This document shows, one piece after another, positions 6,746 to 7,128 of a stretch of 7,128 bases of DNA. The notes beneath the pieces were generated by a model that was not told the origin of the DNA, did no database searches, and saw only the letters and a list, made by a program, of their open reading frames with translations. The stretch spans positions 1 through 7,128 of the forward strand of contig DATEVB010000136.1 of the NCBI GenBank assembly GCA_035282865.1, in the 5' to 3' direction. Origin of the DNA: UBA4744 sp035282865 (GTDB lineage: Bacteria; Actinomycetota; Acidimicrobiia; Spongiisociales; UBA4744). Within the stretch, counting starts at the first letter, position 1; each line of letters begins with the position of its first letter. The position numbers and the translations under genes are program-made.

Positions 6746-6756
6746 CACACGCGGTA
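6746..6756. repeat. Direct repeat CACACGCGGTA, copy 2
   Basis: Exact second copy of the 11-bp sequence at 6688-6698, starting 9 bp after the right arm of the 32-bp palindrome. With one mismatch allowed on its left side, the similarity extends two bases further (TGCACACG against TACACACG). Confidence 0.55.
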
Positions 6757-6884
6757 CACCTCATGCCGGGTGGATGGCGATTTAATTGCTGCGCCGCCTC
6801 TTCGAGCGACGCCGGAGGACTACGCCGGCAGACGGATTTGTGACCGGGACCCCACTCGAAGGGACGGGCAGTCCGGTCGAGGTG

Positions 6885-7128
6885 TCAGCAGACTCCGCCG
6901 TCGAGATCACAGACCAGCCCGGGCGCCAGGGCGGTGTGCCGCTCCAGAATCCAGTCCCGGATGGCCGGGATGAGCGTCGCGGCGGGAACGTACCCCGGAC
7001 TGGCGGCGACCATCCGGTCGCCTTCGTCGAGCAGCAAGGTCGGAAATCCGGTGACTCCCAACCGGCGCGCTTCGGCAAAGTCCGCCCAGGTCTTCTCTTT
7101 CATCTCCGGTGAGGTCAACAGCTTCATG
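6885..7128 (-). CDS. DsbA/FrnE-like thioredoxin-fold protein, C-terminal part
   Basis: About 80 residues of the C-terminal end are visible, and the gene runs off the right edge of the window. The Met at 7125-7127 is almost certainly internal, because the family is usually around 200 residues. The segment RRLGVTGFPTLLLDEGD has the TGFPT motif with the cis-proline of the thioredoxin fold, as in DsbA-family and FrnE-like oxidoreductases. The helix before it (TWADFAEARRLG) and the tail AATLIPAIRDWILE fit the same family. The catalytic CxxC, if present, would lie outside the window, so oxidoreductase activity cannot be judged. Unusually, the C-terminus ends LVCDLDGGVC, with two cysteines seven residues apart. 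The gene is on the same strand as cox, but 319 bp of non-coding DNA separates them, so it is probably a separate unit. Confidence 0.75.
   Translation of the reverse strand, partial: MKLLTSPEMKEKTWADFAEARRLGVTGFPTLLLDEGDRMVAASPGYVPAATLIPAIRDWILERHTALAPGLVCDLDGGVC

Larger units (their letters stand above)
6566..6884. other. 319-bp intergenic region upstream of the cox operon
   Basis: This is the only sizeable non-coding stretch. It lies between the end of the DsbA-like gene and coxS, both on the minus strand, and should hold the former's terminator and the cox promoter. No reading frame here has a plausible start, ribosome binding site or recognisable protein. It holds a 10-bp palindrome (6619-6628), an inverted repeat (6657-6676), a 32-bp imperfect palindrome (6705-6736) and two 11-bp direct repeats (6688-6698 and 6746-6756). 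The only AT-rich spot is TTTAATT (6781-6787), which on the minus strand reads TTAAAT at 6785-6780. It could be a -10 element, but no matching -35 was found. A GCCGG/CCGGC hairpin (6811-6829) without a T-run is a poor terminator candidate. It does not fold as a tRNA by eye. Confidence 0.6.

Noticed and set aside
6688..6756. Direct repeats as target-site duplication of an insertion element
   Set aside because: The enclosed segment is only 47 bp and has no transposase; the repeats and palindrome fit a regulatory array or leader structure better.
6700..6760. Possible tRNA or tRNA-like gene (a GGGTCGAAT stretch resembling a T-loop)
   Set aside because: No acceptor stem, anticodon arm or D-arm can be drawn around it; the stretch is better explained as one arm of the 32-bp palindrome.
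6611..6973. Plus-strand open frame running from the intergenic region into the DsbA-like gene
   Set aside because: It has low-complexity Arg/Pro-rich translation, no recognisable family, and overlaps a recognisable minus-strand gene for much of its length.

Overview
The window is GC-rich and densely packed, with four-base and one-base gene overlaps and strong GGAGG-type ribosome binding sites. Codon third positions are strongly GC-biased. The protein flavour (a haloacid dehalogenase-like protein starting FDVNETLLDL, a CoxE/CoxD pair and a DsbA/FrnE-like protein) suggests a high-GC Actinomycetota, perhaps an Acidimicrobiia-type environmental genome. That placement is an inference; there is no rRNA or marker gene here to fix it.

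Layout. Positions 1-119 are the upstream region of the only plus-strand gene, a HAD-superfamily 'haloacid dehalogenase type II' homologue (120-800). It converges on, and overlaps by 12 bp, the last gene of a five-gene minus-strand operon. Read in transcription order the operon is coxS (6565-6089, [2Fe-2S] subunit), coxL (6092-3735, molybdopterin catalytic subunit), coxM (3735-2878, FAD subunit), a MoxR/CoxD-type AAA+ ATPase (2851-1967) and a CoxE-type VWA-domain protein (1970-789). Junctions are ATGA (S/L), TGATG (L/M), a 26-bp gap holding an unusual palindromic ribosome binding site (M/D), and ATGA (D/E). Upstream of coxS is a 319-bp non-coding region with a 32-bp imperfect palindrome flanked by 11-bp direct repeats. 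Beyond it lies the C-terminal part of a DsbA/FrnE-like thioredoxin-fold protein that runs off the window end.

How the genes work together. CoxS, CoxM and CoxL form a molybdenum hydroxylase of the xanthine oxidase/CO dehydrogenase family: substrate is oxidised at the Mo centre of CoxL, and electrons pass through two [2Fe-2S] clusters in CoxS to FAD in CoxM. CoxL carries the loop AYRGAGR and not the Cys-containing AYRCSFR of proven (form I) aerobic CO dehydrogenase, and the gene order is S-L-M, not M-S-L. Both mark a 'form II' enzyme whose true substrate is unknown. The MoxR ATPase and VWA protein are the usual pair thought to mature or insert the metal site. They are kept here although the Cys that binds Cu in form I is absent.

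The most interesting points are the retained CoxD/CoxE pair next to a Cys-less CoxL, the palindrome/direct-repeat array upstream of coxS, and the self-complementary Shine-Dalgarno between coxM and coxD. No mobile element, CRISPR array, tRNA or rRNA was seen. Most of the window belongs to known families, and I see no convincing wholly new system.
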